A DNA stretch of 64,000 nucleotides, taken from positions 372,001-436,000 of the forward strand of contig JAGYXB010001758.1 of NCBI GenBank assembly GCA_022495005.1, given 5' to 3'. This DNA is from Rhyacophila brunnea (taxonomy: Eukaryota > Arthropoda > Insecta > Trichoptera > Rhyacophilidae). Shown here in pieces: positions 1 through 11,447 of this stretch (positions within the stretch are counted from its first letter, which is position 1; every line of letters begins with the position of its first letter). The position numbers were made by a program, and so were the translations under genes. Below the pieces are notes generated by a model. That model saw nothing but the letters and a program-made list of their open reading frames with translations. It ran no database searches and was not told the DNA's origin.

Positions 1-765
1 ACAATAATGTACAAATTATATATAAAAATCCATTTATTAAAACTGTGAAGGGTATTTCGCAATGTAACATGTTATGTCTCGTCGGACATTCCAATTTTAA
101 AATACTTACATTATTTCTAAAAGTACGAGTATCTAATGCCTAGTACCCACGCACGTTCTTGCCTGACGGTTTTGCTCAATCGAGCATGTTGACTTGGAAG
201 CATGCTCGTCGTTGCGGCCACACAGTCGAGCAACCCGACACAAGATACTGTGACCTGTGAGGCCACCGTCGCACCGCCACGACTTCGACCACGAGTGAGA
301 GCGAGGCCACACTAGTCTTTTCAGTGCGTCCTCACTCCCTCACTCGAAATCACTCGCGCAAGAATTACATATCTTCAATCTTTTTCGGATAGCGCAATTT
401 TTTCGATGTCGAAGAAAAAACCATCGAACCAGATGGTATACACGTTGAGACATTAAAACCATCGAGCAATAATGTGCGTGTGTACTTACTATAAGACGTA
501 AAGTACAATCGTAAAGTTACTGTTTGTGATCTCACTCACAAAATTAAAATGAATACTGTACATATATTTTAATTGTGCAGTGAACCCAGCGATGCAAACG
601 TTTTCATCGTTTTCAAAGAGATCTATCATTTTTTAGTATTCCTTTAGCTTACAAAAATCGCATATAGCGTAATATCATGTTAAATCTAGCACTTTTCACA
701 GTGCGCGTAGCTTTAAAATGTACATATAAACACAGAATTTTATCGATAAATATACTATGTATATT
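1..765. other. AT-rich non-coding stretch with a GC-richer island
   Basis: No gene is supported here. About 150-360 is distinctly GC-richer than its surroundings, with several CACTC/GAGTG and GGCCAC words on both strands, which suggests part of an unidentified repeat. The rest is AT-rich and featureless by eye. Confidence 0.4.
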
Positions 766-770
766 TTACC

Positions 771-998
771 ATGTCCGATCCTAATAAGATCATTTGGGCC
801 TCCACACAGTGGTGGTTTGTGTTTTTACGAGAAACCGATGACGTAAGCCACTTGCTCAACCTACTAGGTCTACACTCTGACTCCGAACACAGATTGAAAA
901 GTAATAAATATTGTGTATTTGCCAGACCCAGTATTCGAACCTGGAACCCACGACATTATAAGCCATCGCTTAAGCCGCTCGGCCATCGTGGGCATATA
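771..998 (-). repeat. tRNA-derived SINE (copy 1)
   Basis: Read on the minus strand, this starts with a tRNA-like head (A-box-like TGGCCGAGCGGCTTAAG, B-box-like GGTTCGAATACTGG). It then runs through the family body (CCTA.TAGGTTGAGCAAGTGGCT, a CATCGGTTTCTCGTAAAAA segment) to the shared tail AGGATCGGACATGG, here AAGATCGGACATGG. The short open frame on the plus strand is an artefact of the SINE. The same body recurs at 9981, 17645, 24267, 44248 and 54957, which supports a dispersed family. Confidence 0.8.
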
Positions 999-1139
999 TA
1001 TATTATTTAGTAGGTATAAAAATAAATTTGAAACATAATGTTATCAATTTTCTTTAAAATAAAATGGTCGTGAGTCGTGACCGATCCAAATAGGATCCGG
1101 AAGTATTTTTTTCTATTTCACTTTATTTCTTTTACTTCC

Positions 1140-1570
1140 CTAACATTATATTTTAAAAAGAGGTATAAGAGATATAAATAAAAATGATTTCAAGTTATAC
1201 GCATTTTTATTTTTATAAACATCGATGTTTTTCAAAATAAATATAAAAAATATTAAAATTATGAAATAGTAAAAAAATTGTCAAAAATGTTTCATTAGGT
1301 ACAATATAGAAAGCCTAATAAACTAAATTGTAATAATAAATATGACCATAAAATAACACATCATAATAAGATGGGATCCATTAACAAATTCACATTTTAT
1401 AATATTTTTTTTAAATTGTTAGTTTATGCAAAAATATTTATCTTTTTATTGTTTTCAAATACTTAATTAATTAATCCAGTTTAAATTATAAATTATCAAA
1501 AAATGCCTCAAATTGCAATATTCGTATTTTTACGCTAGGTGTCTTTAGTAGGTAGAGAATTCTCCTCAAG
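1140..1570. repeat. Dispersed AT-rich repeat (family R, copy 1)
   Basis: Sequence here matches 16930-17345 over roughly 400 bases. Shared landmarks are ACATCGATGTTTTTCAAAAT-like words, AAACTAAATT.TAATAATAAATATGA, CAACAAATTCACATTT-like words, and an end near GCTAGGTG(T/C)CT. An inverted piece lies at about 45480-45550. No coding potential was seen. Both long copies lie beside SINE tails, so this may be part of a longer composite element. Confidence 0.55.
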
Positions 1571-1710
1571 TGGCGACGGTTAATACTTCCTCAATTTAAG
1601 CTTTTCCTCAATTTTGATTCCTTCGTGTTTTTTTTCTTCTTCTTAGTATGTTGGCGTAATATCTGTAATCAATCAATAGTTCATTGTTTAAAAATAAGTC
1701 GAGTTAAATC

Positions 1711-2875
1711 GTTATGACTAGGGAATCCAATCCCGAACCAAAAATTCGATCCCTGGATTACAATTTGACAATCCCGGGACTGGTCCCGGGATTGGCATTT
1801 TTTCCATAGTTCATATTAAATGTTTATATATACAAATAACATTGATAAAATCGGTCAAAAATAAACCTAGTATAATTTATACTAGGTACATATTTAAGTC
1901 ATTTATTGTTAAATATTGTGTACGTTCAATCTTGGAAATGCATAGGTTTAATTGAGTTAATAATATTTTAATATAAAAAATCATGTGAAAGTAAAACAGT
2001 TTTATTTATTTATGAAAAGATAACAAATAAAATACAATTTCAATTAAAATAAAAAATAACATATTGCGTTGAAAAAATTTAAAGATTTAAGAAATTAAAA
2101 CATTATTTAGAATAATATGCCAGAAGTAATCTCCAGAATAGCATTTTCTGGTAATGCGCAATGGTTTACTTTCTATAAAAAGAAGACAGCTTAGGTGTAA
2201 ATGGCTGAAACGTCTAACTAAATGTTTCTTGATTTATTTATTCTATTTCTTAAATTCATTTTACGGATGTTACCTGCATCCTACATATTATGTGAAATTT
2301 TTAATTTATGTTAAACTATTTAAAAATCAAAACGATTTACATTTATAAAATTTCGTAAAATCAATATTGTGTTAAGTGTTTACATAATATATTATTATAT
2401 GAGATTGCTGTTTCTGATAGTAAAGACTTAATGAATGGGTTAGCGAGATTTAAAATAGTAAAAAAAATCATTGTGTATGGCCTTTCCGCTTCATAAATCT
2501 AATTAGTCAGCCAAATATGAAACTGCCGTAAAACGTATGAAAGCATGGTGGAATTACTTTATTAAAAGTGCGAATCATTGTTTTTTCCAATATTTCTCAT
2601 TTTTATTAATTTATGTGAAAAAATAAAATGAATTGGCAACTTACAAATGGGTTGTAAATCAAACTTCATTCAAACTCAGTTTATTTATAATATAGTTATT
2701 TGTTATTAAAAGTATTTTTTCTGTTATATTTTCATTTTTATTTTATTTTCCATAAAAATTGATAAAAAAATCAATCCCGAAAGTTTCGGGATTATGTTTA
2801 CCAATCCCGGGATTCATAGGTATCGAAAATAGTTCGGGATCCCGGGATCCCGGGATTGGAATCCCTAGTTATGAC
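1711..2875. mobile_element. hAT-type non-autonomous element, TAGGGATTCC family (copy 1)
   Basis: The element is 1719-2867 (1149 bp) with imperfect terminal inverted repeats TAGGGAATCCAATCCCG and CGGGATTGGAATCCCTA. It is bracketed by a perfect 8-bp target duplication GTTATGAC (1711-1718 and 2868-2875), the hallmark of hAT transposition. Subterminal CCCGGGA palindromes are abundant. The interior is AT-rich with no transposase frame. This is the longest of five copies in the window and shares the words AGATTGCTGTTTCTGATAGT and AAACTGCCGTAAAACGTATG with the others. Confidence 0.85.
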
Positions 2876-3046
2876 TTCATTACCAAAAAATGTTTATGCG
2901 AATTCTCGTGGATCCCCAGGGATCAGCGCGAATTACTAGGGTAGATCAAGATTGGATGTATATAATATGATAGACTGACAACTGGAAGAGAGTAAGAAAT
3001 GACAATTAGTATACATGGGCATTAACAGATTTTATATTACGATATT

Positions 3047-4023
3047 ATTTAATTATTTAAGAATACAAAACATTTTGGACATTAAATTCAAGACGTACTA
3101 TACTATATATAATACTATAATTTTAATTCCGCGAAAAATGTAAAATACTATAATGTTACGCCAAATATACCAAAATACTATAATTTTAAAGGATTCGAGA
3201 CGAAAAATGTTCCTGTACTATATATTTTTTAGAAATACTATAATTTTTACGCCTACGTACTATAATCAGCATAGAAAAGGATGGCAACACCGAGACGTAT
3301 ACAACATGAGATTTACATTATAACCAATATTACAATATAGAATATAATAATAATAATAACAGAAAAATAAATTAAATCAAAATAACTTAATACAATTTAA
3401 TACATAAAAATAATGTTTCAAAAACAAAATGCAAAGTACATCACTGAAAATGTCTATGTCTTTAGGGAGCGCATTTACTAATCTTGCACCCCTCGCTAAT
3501 GGTGCCTGATAGGCTTGACATGAGGAAACGGTTCCGATACAGAATAAATCATGGCTGCGACCACGTAGGTAATTGGCAGGCGCATGTAAATTCAAATTTA
3601 TTAGGACATCAGGATTGGAAACCCTCGCGCTAACAAGCAAAAGTGTTTTAAAAGAAGAAGAGACCGACGAAATTCAAGAGAGTGAAAAGTAAGCATGCCT
3701 TGTAGAAAGGCAGTCGGAAAATAATCATATAACGAATTATTGAAAGGAAAATAGTTAAATGTCTTAATATAAAGACATCGAAGAAATTTCTTCTGGACGC
3801 GTTCTAAAATAAGCTTATATGAAACCTCATAAGGACACCAGATAATCGACCCATGTTCAAGAATGCTACGCACTAATGAGACGTAGAGTGTACGTAACAC
3901 ATTTGGATTCTTGAATGGTTTGGATTGTCGCATGATGAATCCTAGAAGCTTACTCTCACGTAGAGCCGTAGAAGTGCGGTTATGCTCGATTTTGATTGTT
4001 ATGATTATGTTCATCCACGCCAC
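3047..4023 (-). pseudogene. CR1/Jockey-like LINE, 3' end of reverse transcriptase ORF (decayed)
   Basis: On the minus strand, 4023-3601 encodes a 140-residue frame. It has typical post-catalytic LINE reverse transcriptase sequence: the pattern LGFI.R..K.F, then LYVSLVRSILEHGSIIW and ERVQKKFLRCLY. Around 3640-3620 the homology continues in another frame (3640-3377) with LHAPANYLRGRSH, so there is at least one frameshift. The 3' UTR extends to about 3047 and matches the tail of the second copy at 12503-12950. The 5' side is truncated and abuts a short (TGAAT)n run at about 4051-4078. No catalytic FADD motif remains. The clade (CR1, Jockey or relative) is inferred from the C-terminal style only. 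Confidence 0.75.
3091..3299. mobile_element. 195-bp insertion inside LINE 3' UTR
   Basis: The LINE 3' UTR is interrupted at 3098-3292. The word AGACGTA occurs on both sides (3091-3097 and 3293-3299), whereas the second LINE copy has it once, so a 7-bp target duplication is likely. The insert carries repeated TACTATAAT words and no clear terminal inverted repeats. The family is unknown. Confidence 0.55.
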
Positions 4024-4673
4024 GTATATCTATGCTCTGGATGAAGTGTACATTGAATTGAATTGAATTGAATTGAATTTTTTGTAGACGCGGAAAAAAT
4101 CTATAATAATAAAATATTAACGATTCGAATAAATAAATTTCTCGTTTGTTTCATCAGCTGTGGTATTTCTTTTTTCGCCAAAACATCATTAATTGAACGG
4201 TGTAAAATAAAATAATGTAATGATGACGCTTCACAAAAATAATAGTGACCGCCTTTTTTGGAGAGCCTATATTTTTTGCCATAGCCGGTGAACGAAATAT
4301 TTCCCGTCCCAAGTGGAAATTTCTTCAATTATATATTTTCCTCTTGGGAATAACGGGGTTCTAAGAAACTACTATGTTATTATATTGATTTCGACGGTAA
4401 TGTGTTCAGAAACCATTTATTTTTTTACGTTTGTTGACTTGTATTCAATAAAACAATACTTATATACAAAGTTATTTAAACAGTTGACGTATTAATTAAA
4501 TTCACATTTACTTGATAATGGTTTTAAAATATTTTTTTTGATTAATTCTACAATATTTTCGTTATTTATGATGACATAATATTCTGTTAGCACGTCTTCT
4601 AAATGACACTAATGTTAGAAAAAGATAACTATTTTTCGAAACGTAAAACATGACAAAAAGAGTGCGCTGTGTT

Positions 4674-5035
4674 AAGGCTATACCTCAGTTGAGGCATGGT
4701 CTAAAAATATCGTGGCTAGGCGATGCGCGGATTGTGCAAATGACGCGTGCCGAACGAAATATAATTTGTCATATAAATCCAACATGCGTCGATTTAATGT
4801 TCTGTTTATTGTTTTATTAGTAACAATAATAATATATTCATTGACATGTTTTTTTTTCAAGTAAATGGGTAACGTTTTTTAGTCATCTTTACACGATTTA
4901 AGAATTAATAGCCCCGTCGCCATCACGAAACAAATTAACGTGTTCACAGCTCGACGTTCACTCTCCGATTGCCAGCGAGTCCAAAATTTCGTCGCACCTA
5001 TAGTTGCAAATTATTTGCCGTTTCACTGGAGTATC
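4674..5035. repeat. Dispersed repeat family D (copy 1)
   Basis: This shares long blocks with 38866-39100, 40513-40886 and 56645-57010 (all three inverted relative to this copy): CTCAGTTGAGGCATGGTCTA, ATTCATTGACATGTTTT, TTTTAGTCATCTTTACACGA and GCCGTTTCACTG. The short minus-strand open frame here (4860-4678) is also present in the 38811-39038 region but is broken in the others. It is probably a non-autonomous DNA element; ends and target duplications were not resolved. Confidence 0.6.
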
Positions 5036-5040
5036 GTCTT

Positions 5041-5545
5041 AATATAATATAGTATCTTCTTTTTTCACTCAATAGTGGCGTAGTGCATTTTCTTTATTTA
5101 TTTTACTAAAAAGATTTAGTTTTACGGATTTGAAATAACTTTGGGTGTTAAAATAGTTTTAAGAGACTATTGAATATGTTCACATCACAAAATAATCCTA
5201 AGTTACTTATATATGCGAGCGGTCTGCAAACATGTGCGTTATTTTGCAAAATCGGGTAATACCGAAACACGTGAACCAACCCTACAACACCATACCGTAC
5301 CACACACCCCTCAATACAGGTGTAAATAATCATTCATAATAAAAAAATTATCGCAATCCCTAAATAATAGTACAATACAATATAAAAAGGTTAAGAAACC
5401 CTGTAATACATCGTAAGCAACGTAAGCAATGGAATATGTATGTGAATAAGGGTTCACGTTTTTACTATACTATACTTATACTGTTATACATCGGCAATAA
5501 ACCAAATCCAAATTAAAATCAATATATTTTACAACTGGTCAATTT
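5041..5545. other. AT-rich stretch, nothing recognised
   Basis: Short open frames occur but show no recognisable domain. No repeat seen elsewhere in the window was matched here. Confidence 0.3.
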
Positions 5546-5764
5546 CTAACCGAAGTTAAAATCATCCAACCAACCTAACTGACTAATTATTGTCAAAAAT
5601 GATCCGCCATACGCTGTATATGAGTTAGCAGCCAGCGCGGCCTTCTCAACGTTATTTGACTTAACTGCACTGAAATCATTATACAGACCATAGAGTTCAG
5701 CTTTAATTTTTTCAGCTGCAATTGGTAATTTCACAATTTTACTGTCCATGTGTTCGAGACGCAA
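5546..5764 (-). CDS. Unrecognised small ORF or exon fragment
   Basis: A 72-codon minus-strand frame starts at TTG; the first true ATG is codon 6 (MDSKIVKLP...). The composition is protein-like, with mixed charged and hydrophobic residues, an Ala-rich middle and a C-terminal GWLDDFNFG before the stop. That makes it less likely to be a chance frame than its AT-rich neighbours. I do not recognise the family. It could be the last exon of a host gene or a fragment of a transposon protein. No clear splice acceptor precedes it on the minus strand, and no upstream exon was found. Confidence 0.25.
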   Translation of the reverse strand: MRLEHMDSKIVKLPIAAEKIKAELYGLYNDFSAVKSNNVEKAALAANSYTAYGGSFLTIISQLGWLDDFNFG

Positions 5765-5934
5765 GTAAATACAGGCTTTATAAATGTTTTGTAAAACGTG
5801 AATTTAGGTCGTCGAAATAGTCGATGGAACTATTTTAATCGTATGATATAAAATACTGCTGAAATTTTTTCAAAAATTGTTGCTGATTTACAAAGGGTCA
5901 GTCGTATTTTACTAACAAAACTATGCACCTCGCC

Positions 5935-6115
5935 GGGTGCTCTTGCTTGCTTCACCCTGCTACAGTTCAGCGTTGGAGCAGAGGGCAAGCACACGATCGC
6001 ACCACTTCCCTCGATCCATCGTCATGACTTGTCTGTCACACCCTCTGGTCAACCCACGATACACATGTCGTAATTTCTTCAATCACTGAATTCTCGCGTG
6101 ACCGCTTTACCAATG
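5935..6115 (-). pseudogene. LINE C-terminal coding remnant
   Basis: Read on the minus strand with stops, this gives MDRGKW..RVLALCSNA, which matches MDRGKWRELVLALCPN in the better preserved LINE at 52462-53186. An earlier block ALERL-like is lost. It is a short relic of the same LINE family. Confidence 0.5.
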
Positions 6116-6204
6116 TAGCAATATAATGAAATTGACAGATGATTTTAAGATCTGGTTATATAAATACCAAAATGAAATGAATGAATAAAAATTTTAATAG
6201 CACG

Positions 6205-6675
6205 GTATCAAAAAAAACGATAGGGAGTTAAAGGAAATAATTACAAGATAAAAAGAACTTTTTATATACAACGTCTTTAAATTTTCTATTGGATCATATA
6301 AACTTGACTTGACTTGACTAGCTTAAACGATCAAAAAAAATGTACTTGATAGAAATAATACTGAAATGTCATATTGATTTCCATAGTAACGCATGTATAT
6401 ATTAATAATTTAGTTGCTAGGACACCAGACCCCTAGCAGCCAATAATGGTGTCGAAATAACTTTTCATACAAAACAGAATTAACTGAAAATGAATTCAAT
6501 TCTACTTAAAGATGGCTAAATGTATTTAAAAAATGCATTGGCATCGTGTTCTGATATATTCTAAAAGTTTTAAATGTCTAACTAGTCGGGAAGTAAGTTA
6601 AAAATCCATTGCAAGATTTGTACCGGACAAAGAACCACCGGACAAATAAGAATACGATCTAAGAAAAACGTTGTA
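6205..6675. repeat. Dispersed repeat family G (copy 1)
   Basis: This shares extended blocks with 45600-46289 and, inverted, with about 60183-60683. The blocks are ATTACAAGATAAAAAGAAC, TATATTAATAATTTAGTTGC, CAAAACAGAATTAACTGAAA and ATCGTGTTCTGATATATTCT, ending near GAAAAACGTTGTAA. A TTGAC(TTGAC) run at 6305-6318 is expanded compared with the other copies. No coding sequence was seen. Confidence 0.6.
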
Positions 6676-6839
6676 AAAAATTGCAGTTTATTGCCACGCC
6701 AGCTGCAGCCGTCAATATGTAATATTATGACAGGCGATTTCGTTGAAGAGAGGATTTATAATTCATATTACTAGTAGCATGCGGTGACTTTTATTGTAGG
6801 GATGTAATTTAAACATTACAATCTACATTTTTCCAATGG

Positions 6840-6915
6840 CTGCCGACAACCCGGGATTTGAGACTAAAACCCTCAACTTACCGAGCGAATACGTAATCAC
6901 TCGGCCATCTACATA
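6840..6915 (-). repeat. tRNA-like sequence (SINE head)
   Basis: On the minus strand GATGGCCGAGTGATTACGTA is followed by a degenerate B-box-like TCAAATCCCGGGTTG. The spacing and words resemble a Ser/Leu-type tRNA but the arms do not pair cleanly, so this is a tRNA-derived repeat rather than a gene. Confidence 0.4.
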
Positions 6916-7132
6916 GAGTTCTGTAACTATTTTAATCTTGGCGGGCCGCCGACGAAGGAGTATAGTTTTGCAACCTGGTAAATATATTATTTAAATAACT
7001 AAAAAATGTTAATAATACAGAATCTTTAGTCAACAAATTATTTCCAAAGTAAAATTTGGAATACGATAGCACAATAAATGCAGGCATAATATTGTTACAT
7101 GGTACATTTGATTATTTTTGCTGATGCAGAGC

Positions 7133-7522
7133 ATCTACCGCATCGCCCCCACAAAGGGGGGGCTCATTTGGCTCTAGCCTGGGGGCCCGGGCACAGGAAG
7201 GGCCCGGCGTGGCGAATCGACCAGATATGTGATTTAAACACACATTACAAATTCTCTCGAATAGTAAAATAAAAGTCGCCTGCGGTGCTATTTATCTTCA
7301 AAATATTATTATTATTTAAAATTATGTGGTTGTACGATAAAATTTTTAATTGTGTATCAATACTTGACAACTCCATAATTCAAATATACAAAAACACTAA
7401 AATACATTAAATTTACCGCGTACACCATTTTTTGGAAAACGCTACTGTAGAGCATCACACTGCCTTTATCTTTAGCGATAGGTAGGGGGCCAGCTTCAGG
7501 ATATGGGGGCCATGATCTACAG
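7133..7522. mobile_element. hAT-type MITE, CATGGCCCCCACA family (copy 1)
   Basis: The element is 7141-7514 (374 bp), with ends CATCGCCCCCACA and GGGGGCCATG. Flanking 8-mers ATCTACCG and ATCTACAG are a one-mismatch target duplication. It is inverted relative to the copies at 10018 and 50905. Internal words such as AGTCGCCTGCGG and TGTGGTTGTACGAT identify the family. No coding capacity. Confidence 0.8.
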
Positions 7523-8585
7523 CATCTATAGACCGCACGCCACTGGTTATTACCAATGGTCTATTCCACAATAATATTGTGTGGTTTTATAATACCTACA
7601 TCATTCCTACTAGAATAGTGTTTGTGTTCGAGATTTAGATTTTGCTGAACAACTAGATATTTGCGTGCCTATACGTTGCCACAAGCGTGGGGGCTGGTTG
7701 AGCGATGTACAGTAACTGACAACCATTGGGCGTATGAATAGATTATTTATCAATTTAAATAATTAATTTATCAATTTACAGAATTAAAAATGGTTACCTT
7801 AAAAGTGAGTCTCAACCATTGGATCGCGAATAGATTATTTTCGATCCGAATTTTTAATTAAAATGAAAAATTGTTTTAACTTATAAAAAAGTAAAACGGG
7901 GTTTTGATCTCCCGTCTGTTTTATAATTCTACGACACTATGGGAAAATAAAATGATTATTCAGGAAATATTTGAAATGTGATGCTGGCGATGTAGCACAT
8001 ACAGAGAATACAAATTCAAAGCCTTGATACCGCAGGAACTGATCATCAGTGAAAGACTATCTTCCGTGTGCCTGCATCATAGTATACTGTATTTATATGT
8101 TGTTCTTCGATTTGATTTGAGGAGTGTACGTTAGTCGTGTCACACATTGAAAATCGTCTCGTCTGGGATAATATAGTCATAAATCAAAATTGGGCGCAAT
8201 GTTGCACATTTTAGAATTATACCTGCGTCCCTTACGATGACAGGTGCTTTTTTTTAAACTAAAATATCGCATTTGAACAGCGTGCGTTAGATAGATTATG
8301 TTACATGTGTTTTATGAATACCAACAAAAGCACATAGAATTATTTTACGTGTTGCAGTCGAAATGAGTTTACATTTAAGATGGTGAATAGAATAGACTAA
8401 TATGTAGTAAGCTCAGATGGATGCGAAGCCATTGCTGTTAAGCTGGAGCTTTCTCTCCGGTTGATGAGGATCAACTTCTTCCTAAGTATATTTTTACGAA
8501 TGTGATGACCTCTAATTTAAATCAGATAATTTGTAATGGAAAATAATTGAAGAGGGAGTGTCACCTTAAATAATACCTAAATAAG
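7523..8585. other. Intergenic, nothing recognised
   Basis: No coding signature, no clear tRNA-like block, and no match to other parts of the window were seen by eye. Confidence 0.3.
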
Positions 8586-8945
8586 GGCCATATCATCATC
8601 GTCAGACAAAGTCGATTCATTGCTGGATTAAAGCTCCCTCTTCGCTCCTCTAGTTCTTCGCTGCTACGTACTTTATGAGTTTGACTATCCAGCGGGTTTT
8701 TGTTCGTCTCTATGGGGGTTTAGTGCCCCTTTGATACCACTGTATGACAGCATTTTTGCAGCAGTTATCTACTCACCGAGCAACATATTCAGCCCATTAC
8801 CATTCCATCTGCTTAGCGACCTCTATCACATGACATACTCTTGCCTGTTTCCTTATCCATTGGTTTATTTTGTGATCTTTCTGCGTTATGCCAAATACTA
8901 CACTTGCGTCATACATCCATTGAATACTTTACGCTTATGATACCT
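8586..8945 (-). pseudogene. LINE 3'-end remnant (RTE-like), antisense
   Basis: The words GTCGATTCATTGCTGGATTA and the following TCTTCGCTGCTACGTA are the reverse complement of the C-terminal ...EAFIQQW...-type end typical of RTE-like LINEs. The same block occurs at 41622-41757 and 43690-43764. The apparent plus-strand frame at 8731-8940 lies antisense to this remnant and is not a gene. Confidence 0.45.
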
Positions 8946-8949
8946 TTAG

Positions 8950-9409
8950 GCTGAGGTCATTATTGAAGTTACTATTCAGGGGGCCAAATGCGCTACATGG
9001 TAGTTAGTTTATGCGAACAATCTTGTCATACATACCTACCACCTGTCAATTGGCCATTTTATAAATATTAAATAATATAAATGCACAAGCATACTTATAT
9101 CATATTGTATATGTATTAGTACCTATATATAGTTTAAGTGTCGGTCTGTATTTCCGTTTCCGTAATAATAATTAAAAAACTAAATTGATATTGATGAAAC
9201 TTTCACAGCTTATAGACTGCATTCTTGCACCTAATTTACTAGTTTTATTTTCTTCTAGTATTCCATAGAAATGTGTCGTCTTGTAACCTTCTTCAAAAAA
9301 CTATTTTGTAAATGATGCCATTAATATAAAATCTACACCGATATATTTCTCGGAGTCGGGTTTCAGATAAAATGCATAAAATATATTTCGATTCTTGATA
9401 TATTATATC

Positions 9410-9445
<36 letters not shown>

Positions 9446-9640
9446 AATAATAATGACACGCACCTGTCAAATAATAAATACGATAAATTTAAGCACACCT
9501 GAGAAAAGTTCTACACGAGAGAAAGGTACGTACTGTGTACATATACTATATAGTATGAAATACAATATTAATGTGTTTATGTACCTTTAACAAGCATTAT
9601 AATATAATTATTTAAGATCAATGGTTTCGAATCTCTTAGC
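8950..9640. other. AT-rich intergenic with a poly-A run
   Basis: It contains a run of about 27 A residues near 9415-9443. No coding or repeat match was recognised otherwise. Confidence 0.35.
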
Positions 9641-9654
9641 AAGTATACAGCGAG

Positions 9655-9752
9655 AACAATACAACCCACAGTGGATTATCAGGTCGACCAGAGAGACGTC
9701 GGATATCTCTCATCAGCCTTTCTGGTCTGCCACTCTACCACTGTGCTACGGA
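9655..9752 (-). repeat. tRNA-like SINE head
   Basis: On the minus strand CCGTAGCACAGTGGTAGAGT is an A-box-like start, followed by GGCAGACC. A B-box-like end is degenerate. This is consistent with a second, different tRNA-derived SINE family. Confidence 0.4.
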
Positions 9753-9980
9753 CTAATTAATAAAGACGTGTGAATTTACTAAATACGCCTCTGGAATTAC
9801 ATACCTACATATATAATGCTGATAGCAGTAAATGTATTCTATTAAATAAATTTTATTGTGAAATCGAATGTGTTTATTATGTAGGCATGTACTTATTATC
9901 ATTAAACAATTTACTTCGGTTGGAAATTAATGACGAAAAAGTTATTGTATTTGTAATATTAAAAATGTTTATTTTTTCAA

Positions 9981-10615
9981 CCATGTCCGATCCTAATAGG
10001 ATCATATGGGCCTCCACCATGGCCCCCACATCCTGAAGCGGGCCCCCTACCTATCGCTAAAGATAAAGGCAGTGTGACACTCTACAGTAGCGTTTTCTAA
10101 ATAGTGTGCGCGGTAAAATTAATGTGTACCTACCTATATTTAGTGTTTTTTGTATATTTGAATTCATCTATTTGAATTATGGAGTTGTCGAGTATCGATA
10201 TACAATCAAAAATCGTACAACCACATAATTTGAAATAATACTAATATTGAAGATAAATAGCCCCGCAGGCGACTTTTTTTTTTACTATTCGAGAGAATTC
10301 GTGATATATGCTTAAATCACTTATCTGGTCGATCACGATTCGCCACACCGGCTCCTTCCTGAGCCCGGGCCCCCAGGCTAGAGCCCTGTCAGCCCCCCTT
10401 TTGTGGGGGCCATGGCCTCCACAGAGTAAAAGGTTTGTATTAACAGATTTTGTTTTTTACGAGAAATGGATGTCAGCCACTTGCTCAACCTATTAGGTCC
10501 ATACCCTGACTCACACACAAATTGAAAAACAATATGTGTACTTGCCAGACCCAGGATTCGAACCTGAGACCCACGGCCTTATAGTCCAACGCTTAAGCCT
10601 CGCGGCCACCGTGGG
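9981..10615 (-). repeat. tRNA-derived SINE (copy 2) split by a hAT-type MITE
   Basis: On the minus strand the tRNA-like head is at about 10615-10540, with B box AGGTTCGAATCCTGGGTCTG. The body runs through GAGCAAGTGGCTGACATCCA to the tail AGGATCGGACATGG near 9983. The SINE is interrupted at 10018-10414 by a complete MITE whose 8-bp target duplication is SINE sequence, so the SINE is older. Confidence 0.85.
10010..10422. mobile_element. hAT-type MITE, CATGGCCCCCACA family (copy 2), inserted in a SINE
   Basis: The element is 10018-10414 (397 bp), with perfect terminal inverted repeats CATGGCCCCCACA and TGTGGGGGCCATG wherever comparable. A perfect 8-bp target duplication GCCTCCAC lies at 10010-10017 and 10415-10422. 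The short plus-strand frame over 10308-10496 runs from the MITE into the SINE and is not a gene. Confidence 0.9.
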
Positions 10616-10619
10616 TGTC

Positions 10620-11240
10620 TGTTATGTTAACAGCGACTTATTATGAATATTATGATATAAATAATAATTCATCCCCATCATCATTGTTATCATCTCTATG
10701 TATGGATTCACTGAGCAACCAGCTTTGATTGGTCAGTCAGTTTATATTACGAAGGGTAGGTGTAAACTATTTAAGTTAACATTACCGACTGAGGGAGCTT
10801 GGTGGAATTGGACTTTAAATGCTAATTTATTTCAGTTTTGTAATTTTACATTTGAGTAAATGTTGCGACCCGAGTTTTGTCTTTCGGCATCTTTGAGCAC
10901 ACACAACTTACAAAAAAGATGGTTTTTATTTCAAATTAACGCATCAAAAGATTTGGAAAACGTTATAATTATGTAAAGAAATAAAAAAAAAATTAGGAAG
11001 TATTGGAAATTTTGAACTGTTTGGAAAAATCGTTCATTAACATAATATGATATATAATGAACTATTTCTTTTATTCAACGAATAATTCACAAGATTTAAG
11101 AATGTAGTCGGTTAGTAATTGAAGTAATAGGTATCTACTTTGATTTAATAAACAAAAATCGATTGCAAAAGTAGCTTGATTTAGAAGAGGGCTGATGAAT
11201 GGGTATTAAAAGTGAACAATAGTTAAAATTTGTCGCAATT
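10620..11240. other. Intergenic, nothing recognised
   Basis: AT-rich, with a (CATCATCATT) run near 10675-10695. No coding or repeat assignment. Confidence 0.3.
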
Positions 11241-11246
11241 AGTATG

Positions 11247-11332
11247 TCACCGCGTAGCACAGAGGTAATGCGCGGATGGTGCATAAACCCGGGAGATGCA
11301 GGGTTCGATTCCCTGCCGGGGTGGCTTACTTT
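11247..11332 (+). repeat. tRNA-like sequence, probably SINE head or tRNA pseudogene
   Basis: CACCGCGTAGCACAGAGGTA, then a T-arm-like GCAGGGTTCGATTCCCTGC and a 3' CCGGGGTG that pairs partly with the 5' CACCGCG. The T arm is perfect but the anticodon arm is not convincing. It is either a tRNA pseudogene or the head of a SINE. Confidence 0.5.
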
Positions 11333-11447
11333 TTTCAAAAAAGATTTTTTCTATTGGTTGTAACATATTTTCTCAGAAAGTGTTTTTCAAAAATTATGTA
11401 TGTTCAATAATATGATATATATTTCAGTTGTAAATTATCATACTACG

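Noticed and set aside
771..1010. 79-codon plus-strand frame
   Set aside because: It lies wholly within a minus-strand SINE; related frames recur in other SINE copies.
11247..11332. Functional tRNA gene
   Set aside because: The T arm is good but the acceptor and anticodon arms do not pair convincingly and no clear anticodon loop is found.
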